This document shows, one piece after another, positions 22,691-30,729 of a DNA stretch of 64,000 nucleotides (within the stretch, counting starts at the first letter, position 1; each line of letters opens with the position of its first letter). The DNA lies in the NCBI GenBank assembly GCA_016235745.1, contig JACRJA010000012.1, positions 1-64,000 of the forward strand, read 5' to 3'. A model generated the notes under the pieces. The model was given only the letters and a program-made list of their open reading frames with translations. It had not been told where the DNA came from and ran no database searches. Source of the DNA: Rhodocyclales bacterium (lineage in GTDB: Bacteria; Pseudomonadota; Gammaproteobacteria; Burkholderiales; Rhodocyclaceae). Made by a program: the position numbers and the translations under genes.

Positions 22691-24178
22691 ATGGCGGGAA
22701 TTCCTTTACTGAGCTTGGCGATCTGGATTCCGATCCTCGGAGGGCTGCTGGTGCTCGCGGTGGGCGGCAACGACCGCAACGCGCCGCTGGCGCGGGTGAC
22801 CAGCCTCTTCGCGGCGGCACTCGGCTTTGCCGTGACGCTGCCGCTGTGGTTTCAATTCGATCCGAGCACTTCGGCGCTGCAGTTCGTCGAGATCCGCGAC
22901 TGGATCCCGCGCTACGCGGTGCGCTACCACCTCGGCGTCGATGGCATCTCCATGCCTTTCGTGTTGCTCAATTCCTTCGTCACGCTCATCGTCGTCATCG
23001 CCGGCTGGGAGGTGATCCAGGAGCGCGTGGCGCAGTACATGGCCGCCTTCCTCATCATGTCGGGCATCATCAACGGCATCTTCTCGGCGATGGATGCGGT
23101 GCTCTTCTACGTCTTCTTCGAGGCCTCGCTCATCCCGCTCTATCTCATCATCGGCATCTGGGGCGGACCGAACCGGGTCTATGCGGCGATCAAGTTCTTC
23201 CTCTACACGCTCGCCGGTTCGCTCCTGATGCTGGTGGCGCTGCTCTATCTCTTCTACGCTTCCAACGGCAGCTTCGAGATCCTCGACTGGCACCGCCTGC
23301 CGCTCGATCTGCGCACGCAGCAACTGCTCTTCCTCGCCTTCCTCGTGGCCTTCGCCGTCAAGGTGCCGATGTGGCCGGTGCACACCTGGCTGCCGGATGC
23401 GCACGTCGAGGCGCCTACCGGGGGGTCGGTGGTGCTGGCGGCCATCGCGCTGAAGCTCGGCGCCTACGGCTTCCTGCGCTTTTCGCTGCCGATCGCTCCC
23501 GATGCTTCCATGAGCTTCCAGTGGCTGATGGTGACCCTGTCGCTCATCGCGGTGGTCTACATCGGTTTCGTCGCCCTGGTGCAGGAGGACATGAAGAAGC
23601 TCGTGGCCTATTCTTCGATTGCGCACATGGGCTTCGTCACGCTGGGCTTTTTCGTCTTCAACCGGCTCGGCGTGGAGGGCGCGATCGTGCAGATGGTCTC
23701 GCACGGCTTCGTCTCGGGGGCGATGTTCCTGTGCATCGGCGTGCTCTACGACCGGATGCACTCGCGGCGTATCGCCGACTACGGCGGCGTGGTCAACGTC
23801 ATGCCCAAGTTCGCCGCCTTCTTCCTGCTCTTTGCCATGGCCAACTCGGGGCTGCCGGCGACCAGCGGCTTCGTGGGGGAATTCATGGTGGCGCTCGCCG
23901 CCGTGAAGACCAATTTCTGGATCGGGTTCGTGGCCGCCACCACCCTCATCCTCGGCGCGGCTTATTCTCTTTGGATGTACAAGCGCGTGGTCTTCGGCCC
24001 GGTGGCCAACGAGCGCGTCGCGGCGCTCACGGACATCGGCGCGCGCGAATTCTGGATGCTGGCGCTGCTCGCCTTCTTCGTGCTGCTGCTGGGGGTGTAC
24101 CCTGCGCCGCTCTTGGACGTGATGCACGCCTCCGTCGATGAACTGCTGCGGCACGTGGCCGCCGGCAAACTGCACTGA
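22691..24178 (+). CDS. nuoM: NADH-quinone oxidoreductase subunit M
   Basis: NuoM is the middle antiporter-like subunit, 495 residues here with about 14 membrane helices. Conserved features include the TM5 Glu segment VLFYVFFEASLIPLYL, the TM7 Lys segment AVKVPMWPVHTWLPDAHVEAPTGGSVVLA and KKLVAYSSIAHMGFV. It starts 58 nt after nuoL; the short gap contains no gene. GAAGAG precedes the ATG. Confidence 0.96.
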   Translation: MAGIPLLSLAIWIPILGGLLVLAVGGNDRNAPLARVTSLFAAALGFAVTLPLWFQFDPSTSALQFVEIRDWIPRYAVRYHLGVDGISMPFVLLNSFVTLIVVIAGWEVIQERVAQYMAAFLIMSGIINGIFSAMDAVLFYVFFEASLIPLYLIIGIWGGPNRVYAAIKFFLYTLAGSLLMLVALLYLFYASNGSFEILDWHRLPLDLRTQQLLFLAFLVAFAVKVPMWPVHTWLPDAHVEAPTGGSVVLAAIALKLGAYGFLRFSLPIAPDASMSFQWLMVTLSLIAVVYIGFVALVQEDMKKLVAYSSIAHMGFVTLGFFVFNRLGVEGAIVQMVSHGFVSGAMFLCIGVLYDRMHSRRIADYGGVVNVMPKFAAFFLLFAMANSGLPATSGFVGEFMVALAAVKTNFWIGFVAATTLILGAAYSLWMYKRVVFGPVANERVAALTDIGAREFWMLALLAFFVLLLGVYPAPLLDVMHASVDELLRHVAAGKLH

Positions 24179-24210
24179 GTCAAGCCCTCTACGCTGGGAC
24201 GGGATAGAAC

Positions 24211-25683
24211 ATGGAATTCGAACGACCGGACTTTTCCTTGGCGGCTGCCGAGATCTTCGTGGCGGTGATGGCGCTCGTCGTCATGGTGGCGGGGACTTTC
24301 CTGCGCCGCATCAGCCGGGAGCTCGGCTATGCGCTGGCCCAGATCACCGTCATCGGCGCCGCCTTCATCACGGTCTTCTCGGTGAATGAGCCGACGGTGC
24401 GCTACACCTTCGGCACGATGTACGTCTCGGACTGGCTCGGCCAGGTGCTCAAGCTCTTCATCTACCTGTCGGTGTTCGCCTCGCTCCTCTACGGACGGCT
24501 CTACCTCATCGAGCGGCGGCTGGAGAAGGCCGAATACTACGTGCTGGTGCTCCTGTCGATGCTGGGGGCGATGATCCTGGTGTCGGCGAACAACCTGCTC
24601 GTGCTCTACCTCGGCCTGGAGATGATGACGCTCGCGCTCTACGCCCTGGTCGCCTTCGACCGGGACAACGGCTTGCGCTCCGAGGCGGCGATCAAGTACT
24701 TTGTGCTGGGGGCGATCTCTTCCGGGCTGCTGCTCTACGGTATGTCCATGGTCTATGGCGCCACCGGCTCGCTCGACTTGGGCACGGTGGCCCAGGCGGT
24801 CTATCTCGGGGCGGGCGACGAGACGGTGCTCAAGTTCGGCGTGGCTTTCCTCGTGGCGGGCATCGCCTTCAAGTTCGGCGTGGTGCCTTTCCACATGTGG
24901 GTGCCCGACGTCTATCACGGCGCGCCCACGCCGGTGACGCTGCTCATCGCCTCGGCGCCCAAGCTCGCCGGCTTCGCGCTCGCCCTGCGGCTCCTCGTCG
25001 GCGGATTTTTCGGCCTGGCGCCGACCTGGCAGCCGATGCTGATGCTGCTCGCCGTGGCCTCCATCGTGCTCGGCAACCTCGCGGCCATCGCCCAGAACAA
25101 CATCAAGCGCATGCTCGCTTACTCGGGCATTTCCCACATGGGCTTCGTGCTCCTGGGCCTGCTCGCCGGCGTGACCGACGGCAGCCACCAGCTTGCCTTC
25201 AATGCCTATAGCTCGGCACTCTTCTACGCCGTGTCCTACGCCATCATGAGTCTGGCGAGCTTCGGCATGGTGCTGTTGCTCGCGCGCACCGGCTTCGAGG
25301 CCGAGCACATCGACGATTTCAAAGGGCTCAACCGCCGCAGTCCCTGGTTCGCGGCCATGATGCTCTTCGTCATGTTCTCCATGGCCGGCATCCCCTTCTT
25401 CCTCGGCTTCTTCGCCAAGTTCGCCGTGCTCGAGGCGGTGGTCGCTGCCGGTCACACCTGGCTTGCCGTGCTGGCGGTGATCATGTCGGTGATCGGCGCC
25501 TATTACTACCTGCGGGTGGTCAAGGTGATGTATTTCGATGAACCGAGCGAGCGCACGGCCCTCGTCGCCTCCAGCGAGACGCGCGTGCTGCTGTCGGCCA
25601 ACGCCTTGACCTTGGCGGTGGCCGGTCTCATGCCGCAGGGGCTGATGTCGATCTGCGCCTACGCCATCCTCACTTCCTTCTGA
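24211..25683 (+). CDS. nuoN: NADH-quinone oxidoreductase subunit N
   Basis: NuoN is the proximal antiporter-like subunit and the last gene of the operon. The 490-residue membrane protein carries LYLGLEMMTLALYALVAF (TM5 Glu), FKFGVVPFHMWVPDVYHGAPTPVTLLIASAPK (TM7 Lys region) and KRMLAYSGISHMGFV. A Nudix hydrolase gene follows after only 12 nt, so the operon may read through into it. Confidence 0.96.
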   Translation: MEFERPDFSLAAAEIFVAVMALVVMVAGTFLRRISRELGYALAQITVIGAAFITVFSVNEPTVRYTFGTMYVSDWLGQVLKLFIYLSVFASLLYGRLYLIERRLEKAEYYVLVLLSMLGAMILVSANNLLVLYLGLEMMTLALYALVAFDRDNGLRSEAAIKYFVLGAISSGLLLYGMSMVYGATGSLDLGTVAQAVYLGAGDETVLKFGVAFLVAGIAFKFGVVPFHMWVPDVYHGAPTPVTLLIASAPKLAGFALALRLLVGGFFGLAPTWQPMLMLLAVASIVLGNLAAIAQNNIKRMLAYSGISHMGFVLLGLLAGVTDGSHQLAFNAYSSALFYAVSYAIMSLASFGMVLLLARTGFEAEHIDDFKGLNRRSPWFAAMMLFVMFSMAGIPFFLGFFAKFAVLEAVVAAGHTWLAVLAVIMSVIGAYYYLRVVKVMYFDEPSERTALVASSETRVLLSANALTLAVAGLMPQGLMSICAYAILTSF

Positions 25684-25695
25684 GGAAAGCGTTCC

Positions 25696-26265
25696 GTGTC
25701 CGCGGCTGACGACCCTCTGCGCGAAGCGACGTTGGCCTCCGACACGGTCTGGGAAGGGGTCTTCCTGCGCGTGCTGCGCGACCGCGTGCGTCTGCCCGAT
25801 GGGCACGAGACGACGCGCGAATACCTGCGCCATCCCGGCGCCGCGGCGATGATCGCGCTCACCGAGGCGGGCGAAGTAGTGCTGGAGCGCCAGTTCCGTT
25901 ATCCTTTGGGATGCAGCATCGTCGAGCTACCGGCAGGCAAACTGGATGCGGGCGAGCCGCCGCTTACCTGCGCCCGCCGCGAGCTGGAAGAAGAGACGGG
26001 TTACACGGCCGAGCACTGGGAAGAGATCGGACGCGTTCATCCTTGCGTCGGCTATTCCGACGAGGTAATCCACGTCTTCCTTGCCCGCGGGCTGCGCACC
26101 GGGCGCCGTTGCCTCGATCACGGCGAATTCCTCGAAGTCGTGCACTGGCCGCTGTCGCGCCTGTGGCAGGCGGTCTTTGCCGGTGAGATCACCGACGGCA
26201 AGACGCTCTCCGCCCTTCTGCTCGCGCTGCCGAAGTTGCGCGCACTCGGGCTGCCTACGCCATGA
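25696..26265 (+). CDS. Nudix hydrolase, ADP-ribose pyrophosphatase type
   Basis: The 189-residue protein has the complete Nudix box G-x5-E-x7-REUxEExGU, read as GKLDAGEPPLTCARRELEEETGY, and the upstream sequence typical of ADP-ribose/ADP-sugar pyrophosphatases (VVLERQFRYPLGCSIVELPAGKLD). Such enzymes hydrolyse ADP-ribose to AMP and ribose-5-phosphate. The start is a GTG at 25696, 12 nt after nuoN; AGGAAAGCG lies upstream. The 3' end overlaps pfp by 4 nt. Co-transcription with nuo is plausible. Confidence 0.88.
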   Translation: MSAADDPLREATLASDTVWEGVFLRVLRDRVRLPDGHETTREYLRHPGAAAMIALTEAGEVVLERQFRYPLGCSIVELPAGKLDAGEPPLTCARRELEEETGYTAEHWEEIGRVHPCVGYSDEVIHVFLARGLRTGRRCLDHGEFLEVVHWPLSRLWQAVFAGEITDGKTLSALLLALPKLRALGLPTP

Positions 26266-27509
26266 GCGCGCTCCTCTACGCCCAGTCGGGCGGAATGACG
26301 GCGGTGATCAACGCGAGCGCCGTGGGGGTGATGCGCGCCTGCGCCGCGGCGGGGGTGCCGTTTCTTGCCGCACGGCACGGCATCGTCGGGCTCCTCGAGG
26401 AGGATCTCGTCGCGCCCGGCGCGCTCGAGGCATCCGTGCTCGCGCGCATTTCGCGCACGCCGGGCGGAACCTTCGGCTCCTGCCGCTTCGACCTGCCGCC
26501 GTTCGACGAGGCACCGGCGCTGCACGAGCGCCTCTTCGCCGTGCTCGCGGCGCACGAGGTGCGCTGGCTGCTCTACAACGGTGGCAATGGTTCGATGGAC
26601 ACGGTGCGCCAGCTGCATCTGAGCGCGCAGCGGCTCGGCTATCCTCTCACCGTGGTCGGCATTCCCAAGACGATAGACAACGACCTTCTCGGTACCGATT
26701 TCTCACCCGGCTACCCCTCGGCGGCGAAGTATCTGGCCACGAGCTATCTCGAGGCGAGCCTCGATCTCGCCTCCCTCTACGTGCGCAAACCCCGGCTCTT
26801 CGTCATGGAGACGATGGGGCGCAACGTCGGCTGGCTCGCGGCGAGCACTTCGATCGTGCAGCGGCTTGCTCCCGACGAGGGACCTCATCTGGTGCTGCTG
26901 CCGGAGACGCCCTTTCGCGCCGAGGCGGTTTTCCCTCGCGTGGAGGAGACGCTCGCCCGTCTCGGTTTTTGCTCCATCGTCGTCGCCGAAGGGGTGAAAG
27001 ACGAAGCGGGGCGGCTGCTGTCGATGCGGGGGGTGGAGGAGGGGCGCTACGTCCAGCTCGGCGGGGCGGGGCTGGCACTCGCGCAGCGGCTCGCGCAGGA
27101 ATTCGGCGTGAAGTATCACGTTGCCGTGCCCGACTACCTGCAGCGGGCTGCGGCGCATTGGGCAAGCCCGGTCGATTACGAGGTCGCTGATCGTCTGGGC
27201 GAATTCGCCGTGGAGACGGCGCTTTCGGGCGCCTCGGCAGTGATGGTGGCGGTGGAGCGTCTCGGCGAAGCGCCTTACCGCTATCGCTGCGTGACGGTGC
27301 CGATCGACACGCCAGCCAACCGCGAGCGCGGTTTTCCGCCGCAGTGGATCGATGCCTCAGGCTGTGGCGTAGACGAGGCGTTCCAGCGCTGGCTCGTTCC
27401 TCTCATCGAGGGGGCCTTGCCTACCCCTTGCCGCGGGGGATTGCCGGACGTCCATTTGCCTGCGTGGGAGGTCCTGCCGAAGCGCTGCCCGCCGTGGTCC
27501 GCGCCCTGA
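26262..27509 (+). CDS. pfp: 6-phosphofructokinase, probably pyrophosphate-dependent
   Basis: This 415-residue PFK-family enzyme phosphorylates fructose-6-phosphate. The substrate loop reads GIPKTIDNDLLGTDFSPGYPSAAKY with catalytic Asp in TIDND, and METMGRNVGWLAA is the F6P-binding MGR motif. The donor-site loop is NGGNGSMDT (N109, G110). Lys136 of PKTIDND is typical of pyrophosphate-dependent enzymes (ATP enzymes have Gly). At the other discriminating position it has Gly, which is typical of ATP enzymes (PPi enzymes have Asp). The donor is therefore probably PPi but not certain. It overlaps the Nudix gene by 4 nt. Confidence 0.85.
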   Translation: MSALLYAQSGGMTAVINASAVGVMRACAAAGVPFLAARHGIVGLLEEDLVAPGALEASVLARISRTPGGTFGSCRFDLPPFDEAPALHERLFAVLAAHEVRWLLYNGGNGSMDTVRQLHLSAQRLGYPLTVVGIPKTIDNDLLGTDFSPGYPSAAKYLATSYLEASLDLASLYVRKPRLFVMETMGRNVGWLAASTSIVQRLAPDEGPHLVLLPETPFRAEAVFPRVEETLARLGFCSIVVAEGVKDEAGRLLSMRGVEEGRYVQLGGAGLALAQRLAQEFGVKYHVAVPDYLQRAAAHWASPVDYEVADRLGEFAVETALSGASAVMVAVERLGEAPYRYRCVTVPIDTPANRERGFPPQWIDASGCGVDEAFQRWLVPLIEGALPTPCRGGLPDVHLPAWEVLPKRCPPWSAP

Positions 27510-27513
27510 CCAT

Positions 27514-27580
27514 CATGCAGATAGGCGAGCCTGCGAGCACCGCGCAACGCCTGCGGCCGCTCAGTAGGTTGTTCGCCGCG
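27514..27580. repeat. Dispersed intergenic repeat, copy 1
   Basis: This stretch shares long identical blocks with 30099-30169 in the same orientation: GATAGGCGAGCCTGCGAG, CGCGCAACGCC, TGCGGCCGC and CAGTAGGTTGTT. Copy 1 lacks four bases present in copy 2 between the second and third block. It starts 5 nt after the pfp stop codon and contributes the -35 region of the next gene's promoter. It contains no obvious transposase or coding potential. Confidence 0.75.
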
Positions 27581-27596
27581 CCCTATTGTCTATAAT
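27569..27596 (+). promoter_or_regulatory. Sigma-70 promoter of lipoprotein gene
   Basis: TTGTTC and a perfect TATAAT are separated by 16 nt. The expected transcription start near 27603 gives a leader of about 22 nt to the ATG at 27625. The -35 hexamer is the end of dispersed repeat copy 1. Confidence 0.6.
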
Positions 27597-27624
27597 GGGC
27601 TTCAAGTCGAGTCGGGGGACGAAG

Positions 27625-28122
27625 ATGCGCATGCGGCCGTTGTCTGTCTTTTTCTTCGTCGCGGTGCTTGCCTTGAGCGCATGCACCACGCCGCTCATCC
27701 ATACGCCCATTTTCGAGAGCGAATCGCAGCTCCTCGCCGCCCGCGGCTCGCCCACCCGCGTGTGGGAGAACCCCGATGGCACGCGCACGCTGGAATACGC
27801 CACCCAGCCCTATGGTTGGACCTGCTGGATGTACACGGTGGATCGCGAGGGGCGAATCGTCGAGCAGTACGATGCGCTCGCGCCGGAAAATCTGGCGCGT
27901 ATCAAGCCGGGCATGACCAAGGCCGAAGTCGACCGCTTGCTGGGGGCGCATCGCCGCGAGCATTTCTATTCCCTTTCCGGCGAGGAAGTGTGGGACTGGA
28001 ACATCCGGACTGAATGGCGCGGCGTGCTCTTCACCCTCTTCAACGTGCATTTCCGCAACGGCGTGGTCGAGCGTACCAGCGTGAGCTACGTCTACGGCTG
28101 GCTCGATCCGGATGCGATGTGA
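27625..28122 (+). CDS. Putative lipoprotein, BamE/SmpA-like
   Basis: The 165-residue product has a lipoprotein signal peptide: MRMRPLSVFFFVAVLALSAC with lipobox LSAC. The mature part contains GSPTRVWENPDGTRTLEYATQ and later IKPGMTKAEVDRLLG. The latter is the K-x-G-M-T-xx-EV-xx-LLG pattern of small outer-membrane lipoproteins such as BamE and OmlA. BamE itself is shorter and the specific role is not proven. I chose ATG 27625 over the earlier ATG 27595 because the TATAAT box overlaps the latter and GGGGGA precedes the former. Confidence 0.7.
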   Translation: MRMRPLSVFFFVAVLALSACTTPLIHTPIFESESQLLAARGSPTRVWENPDGTRTLEYATQPYGWTCWMYTVDREGRIVEQYDALAPENLARIKPGMTKAEVDRLLGAHRREHFYSLSGEEVWDWNIRTEWRGVLFTLFNVHFRNGVVERTSVSYVYGWLDPDAM

Positions 28123-28136
28123 GGCGGCGCCCCTCG

Positions 28137-29687
28137 TCAGGCGCCGTGGCGGCGGAATTCGGCCAGCCTCATTCCGGTAGCGTAGAGGGTGCCGAAATAG
28201 GCGAGCGCGCAGGCGGCAAGGAGCAGGGCGAGCCGGCCGGCGCGCTCGAGGGCAGGAAGGTGCAGCCAGTCGCCGAGGCCGCGGGCGCCCCAGAAGGCCA
28301 CGATGCCGAGCGCGATCGTGGCCGCCGTCACCCGCAGCAGGAACTTTCCCCAGCCCGGCAGCGGGCGGTAGGTGCCGCGCCGCCATAGGCCGTGCAATAA
28401 GAGTCCGGCGTTGAGCCAGGCCGCCAGGCTGATCGACAGCGCCAGCCCAGCGTGCGCGAGCGGCAGGACGAAGACGAAGAGCCCGTTCATCGCCTGGGTG
28501 GCCACGAGCGAGACGAGGGCGATTTTCACCGGCGTGCGCACGTTCTGCTGGGCGTAGAAACCGGGGGCGAGGATCTTCACCGCAATCAAAGCCGTCAGGC
28601 CCACGCTGTAGGCGACGAGGGCGCGGCAGGTGGCGAGCCCATCCTGCGCGCTGAAAGCGCCGTGCTGGAAGAGCGTGCTCACCAGCGGTTGGGCGAGTAG
28701 CGCCATGCCCGCGGCCGCCGGTAGGGTGAGGAGCACCGTCAGGCGTAGTCCCCAGTCGAGCAGGGCTTGGTAGTCTTCGCGGCTTGCGCGCGCGTGCGCC
28801 CGTGACAGACTCGGTAGCAGAATGGTCCCCAGCGCCGCGCCCAGAAGCCCGGAAGGGAATTCCATCAGCCGGTCGGCGTAGTAGAGCCAGGAAACGCTGC
28901 CGCTGGGCAGCAAAGAGGCGAATACGGTGTTGATGAGAAGCGAAATTTGGGCCACCGACACGCCCAGCACCGCCGGGGCCATGAGCCGCAGCACGCGGCT
29001 CACGCCTTCGTCGCGCGGTGCCCAGTCCCAGCGCGGCCAGGTGCCAAGGCGCCGCAGGGCAAGGACGTGCAGCAAGACCTGCGCGAGCCCGCCAACGAGC
29101 ACGGCCCAGGCGAGTGCCGTGACCGGCGGCGAGAAAGCCGGCACGCCGGCGATCACGAGCACGGTGAAGCCGATGAAGGAGAGGTTGAGCGCCACGGGCG
29201 TGGCCGCCGGCAGGGCGAATCGGCCCCAGGTATTGAGGATGGCCGAGGAGAAAGCCACCAGCGCCATGCACAGGATGTAGGGGAAGGTGATGCGCGTCAT
29301 CGACGCGGCAAGTTCGAAGGTCTCGGGTCGGGCGAGGAATCCGGGCGCCGAAATGGCGATGAGCGCGCCGGCGCCGAGGATGCCCGCGAGCGTCACGGCG
29401 CTCACGGCAGTGAAGAGGAGGGTGAAGACGCGGTCGATGAGCCGCTGCGTCGCCTGAGACCCTTCGCGCTCGCGCGTATGCCCCAGCACGGGCACGAAGG
29501 CTTGGGAGAAGGCCCCTTCGGCAAAGAGCCGTCGCAACAGGTTGGGCAAACGGAAAGCGACGAAGAAGGCATCGGTGGCAGGGCCGGCGCCGAAGACGGC
29601 GGCGATCAGCAGGTCGCGCACGAAGCCGAGGATACGGGAGGCCAGCGTGAAACCGCTGACGGTGGCCAGCGCGCGCAACAGGTTCAT
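28137..29687 (-). CDS. murJ: Lipid II flippase MurJ
   Basis: MurJ moves lipid II across the inner membrane for peptidoglycan synthesis. The 516-residue protein has about 14 membrane helices and the N-terminal family signature ASRILGFVRDLLIAAVFGAGPATDAFFVAFRLPNLLRRLFAEGAFSQAFVPVL. The conserved Arg residues of the central cavity are visible in this segment. It is transcribed away from rpsT, the usual betaproteobacterial neighbour. It converges on the lipoprotein gene, with 14 nt between the stop codons. Confidence 0.95.
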   Translation of the reverse strand: MNLLRALATVSGFTLASRILGFVRDLLIAAVFGAGPATDAFFVAFRLPNLLRRLFAEGAFSQAFVPVLGHTREREGSQATQRLIDRVFTLLFTAVSAVTLAGILGAGALIAISAPGFLARPETFELAASMTRITFPYILCMALVAFSSAILNTWGRFALPAATPVALNLSFIGFTVLVIAGVPAFSPPVTALAWAVLVGGLAQVLLHVLALRRLGTWPRWDWAPRDEGVSRVLRLMAPAVLGVSVAQISLLINTVFASLLPSGSVSWLYYADRLMEFPSGLLGAALGTILLPSLSRAHARASREDYQALLDWGLRLTVLLTLPAAAGMALLAQPLVSTLFQHGAFSAQDGLATCRALVAYSVGLTALIAVKILAPGFYAQQNVRTPVKIALVSLVATQAMNGLFVFVLPLAHAGLALSISLAAWLNAGLLLHGLWRRGTYRPLPGWGKFLLRVTAATIALGIVAFWGARGLGDWLHLPALERAGRLALLLAACALAYFGTLYATGMRLAEFRRHGA

Positions 29688-29695
29688 CGTGTCGG

Positions 29696-29724
29696 TTGCA
29701 TCAAAAGGGCGGAAAGGCTAGAAT
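29696..29724 (+). promoter_or_regulatory. Sigma-70 promoter of rpsT
   Basis: TTGCAT and TAGAAT hexamers with 17-nt spacing lie in the 72-nt gap between the divergent murJ and rpsT genes. The predicted start near 29731 leaves a leader of about 29 nt. Confidence 0.6.
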
Positions 29725-29759
29725 TATAGTTTCTTCCAAGCATTTCGGGGTTGAAGGAC

Positions 29760-30023
29760 ATGGCCAACACGGCTCAAGCTCGCAAGCGCGCCCGCCAGGC
29801 GCTCAAGCGCCGCACGCACAACCGCAGCCTGCGCTCGCGTCTGCGCACCGCCATCAAATCGGTGCGCCAGGCACTCGCTACCGGCGACAAGCAGCAGGCC
29901 CTTGCTGCTTTCCAGGCGTCACAGGGCGTGATCGATTCGATGGCCGGCAAGGGCATCATCCACAAGAACGCCGCCGCGCGCTATAAGAGCCGGCTGATGG
30001 CGCGGATCAAGGCGCTCGGCTGA
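29760..30023 (+). CDS. rpsT: 30S ribosomal protein S20
   Basis: S20 binds 16S rRNA early in 30S assembly. The 87-residue, strongly basic protein [33 protein letters not shown] is a standard bS20. I chose ATG 29760, preceded by GAAGGA, rather than the TTG three codons upstream in the open frame. It is a single-gene unit ending at a terminator past a dispersed repeat. Confidence 0.97.
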   Translation: MANTAQARKRARQALKRRTHNRSLRSRLRTAIKSVRQALATGDKQQALAAFQASQGVIDSMAGKGIIHKNAAARYKSRLMARIKALG

Positions 30024-30098
30024 GGAAAGGGACGCCGCGAAAAACCGTCGCGAGCGGCTGCAGGGCAAGGCGTCCGCAGCGCAGCAGGCGAGACCTAG

Positions 30099-30169
30099 CA
30101 TGAAGATAGGCGAGCCTGCGAGTATCGCGCAACGCCGCCATGCGGCCGCGCAGTAGGTTGTTGGCAGCG
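30099..30169. repeat. Dispersed intergenic repeat, copy 2
   Basis: This is the second copy of the element at 27514-27580, same orientation, about 2.6 kb away, with only a few substitutions and a 4-nt length difference. It lies between the rpsT stop codon and a terminator. The surrounding 30024-30195 holds no gene. The sequence is GC-rich but does not form one simple long hairpin by eye. Confidence 0.75.
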
Positions 30170-30195
30170 TCCAAAGACCCTTCGCTTTGGCGATG

Positions 30196-30222
30196 AAAAG
30201 GCAGCTCAGTGGCTGCCTTTTT
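30196..30222. terminator. Bidirectional terminator between rpsT and DUF3579 gene
   Basis: AAAAGGCAGC and GCTGCCTTTTT form a perfect stem around a 6-nt loop, with A residues on one side and T residues on the other. It can therefore end rpsT transcription rightward and the convergent 30239-30550 gene leftward. Confidence 0.85.
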
Positions 30223-30238
30223 CTTGCCTTGCGTTCTT

Positions 30239-30550
30239 CTATCTGCCTTCGCCGTCGGATGGTGGCGCATCTTCGTCGAGGAAACGCAGCTGGAGGTCGT
30301 TGTCCCTGGCGAAGTTGAGCAAAAAGTGGTAGGCGAGCGGTTCGATGTCGTAGAGCCGGGCGTCGACCCGTACGGTCTTGGCGCCGTTCTCGTCGGGGCC
30401 GGGCTGGACGTAAGGCGAATAGCGCATCTTGTGGTCGGCGCCGAACTGCGACATGATGCCGCACAGGCGCTCGGCCCAGTCGCTGGGACGAAAGCGCTTT
30501 CCTGCGGAAGTGAGCCCGACGATGACGAAATTGCGCACGGTGGGTTTCAT
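30239..30550 (-). CDS. DUF3579 family protein
   Basis: The 103-residue protein starts MKPTVRNFVIVGLTSAGKRFRPSDWAERLCGIMSQFG and continues with the YSPYVQP...VRVDARLYDIEPLAYHFLLNFARDNDLQL segment. This pattern is that of the DUF3579 family found in betaproteobacteria. Its function is unknown to me. It is a small, cytoplasmic, probably globular protein in a single-gene unit convergent with rpsT. Confidence 0.7.
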   Translation of the reverse strand: MKPTVRNFVIVGLTSAGKRFRPSDWAERLCGIMSQFGADHKMRYSPYVQPGPDENGAKTVRVDARLYDIEPLAYHFLLNFARDNDLQLRFLDEDAPPSDGEGR

Positions 30551-30729
30551 GGGAGGCCCGTCGAGGGTCGATCCGGCGTCACGCGAAAAACCTAATTATA
30601 GCCCAGCCCGCCGTCCGGCCGATGCTGCTGCGCCGTGAGCCGGATGCTTCGGGGAATTTTGATGCGATAATCCTTCGTTTGTTGCGCGGTCGAATCGTTG
30701 CCGTGCCTATCGTGGAGGGAAATCGCCCC

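Noticed and set aside
23962-25833. 623-residue open frame on the minus strand opposite nuoM-nuoN and the Nudix gene
   Set aside because: It mirrors codon bias of the nuo genes, spans three real genes and yields a His/Glu/Gln-rich product with no recognisable domain.
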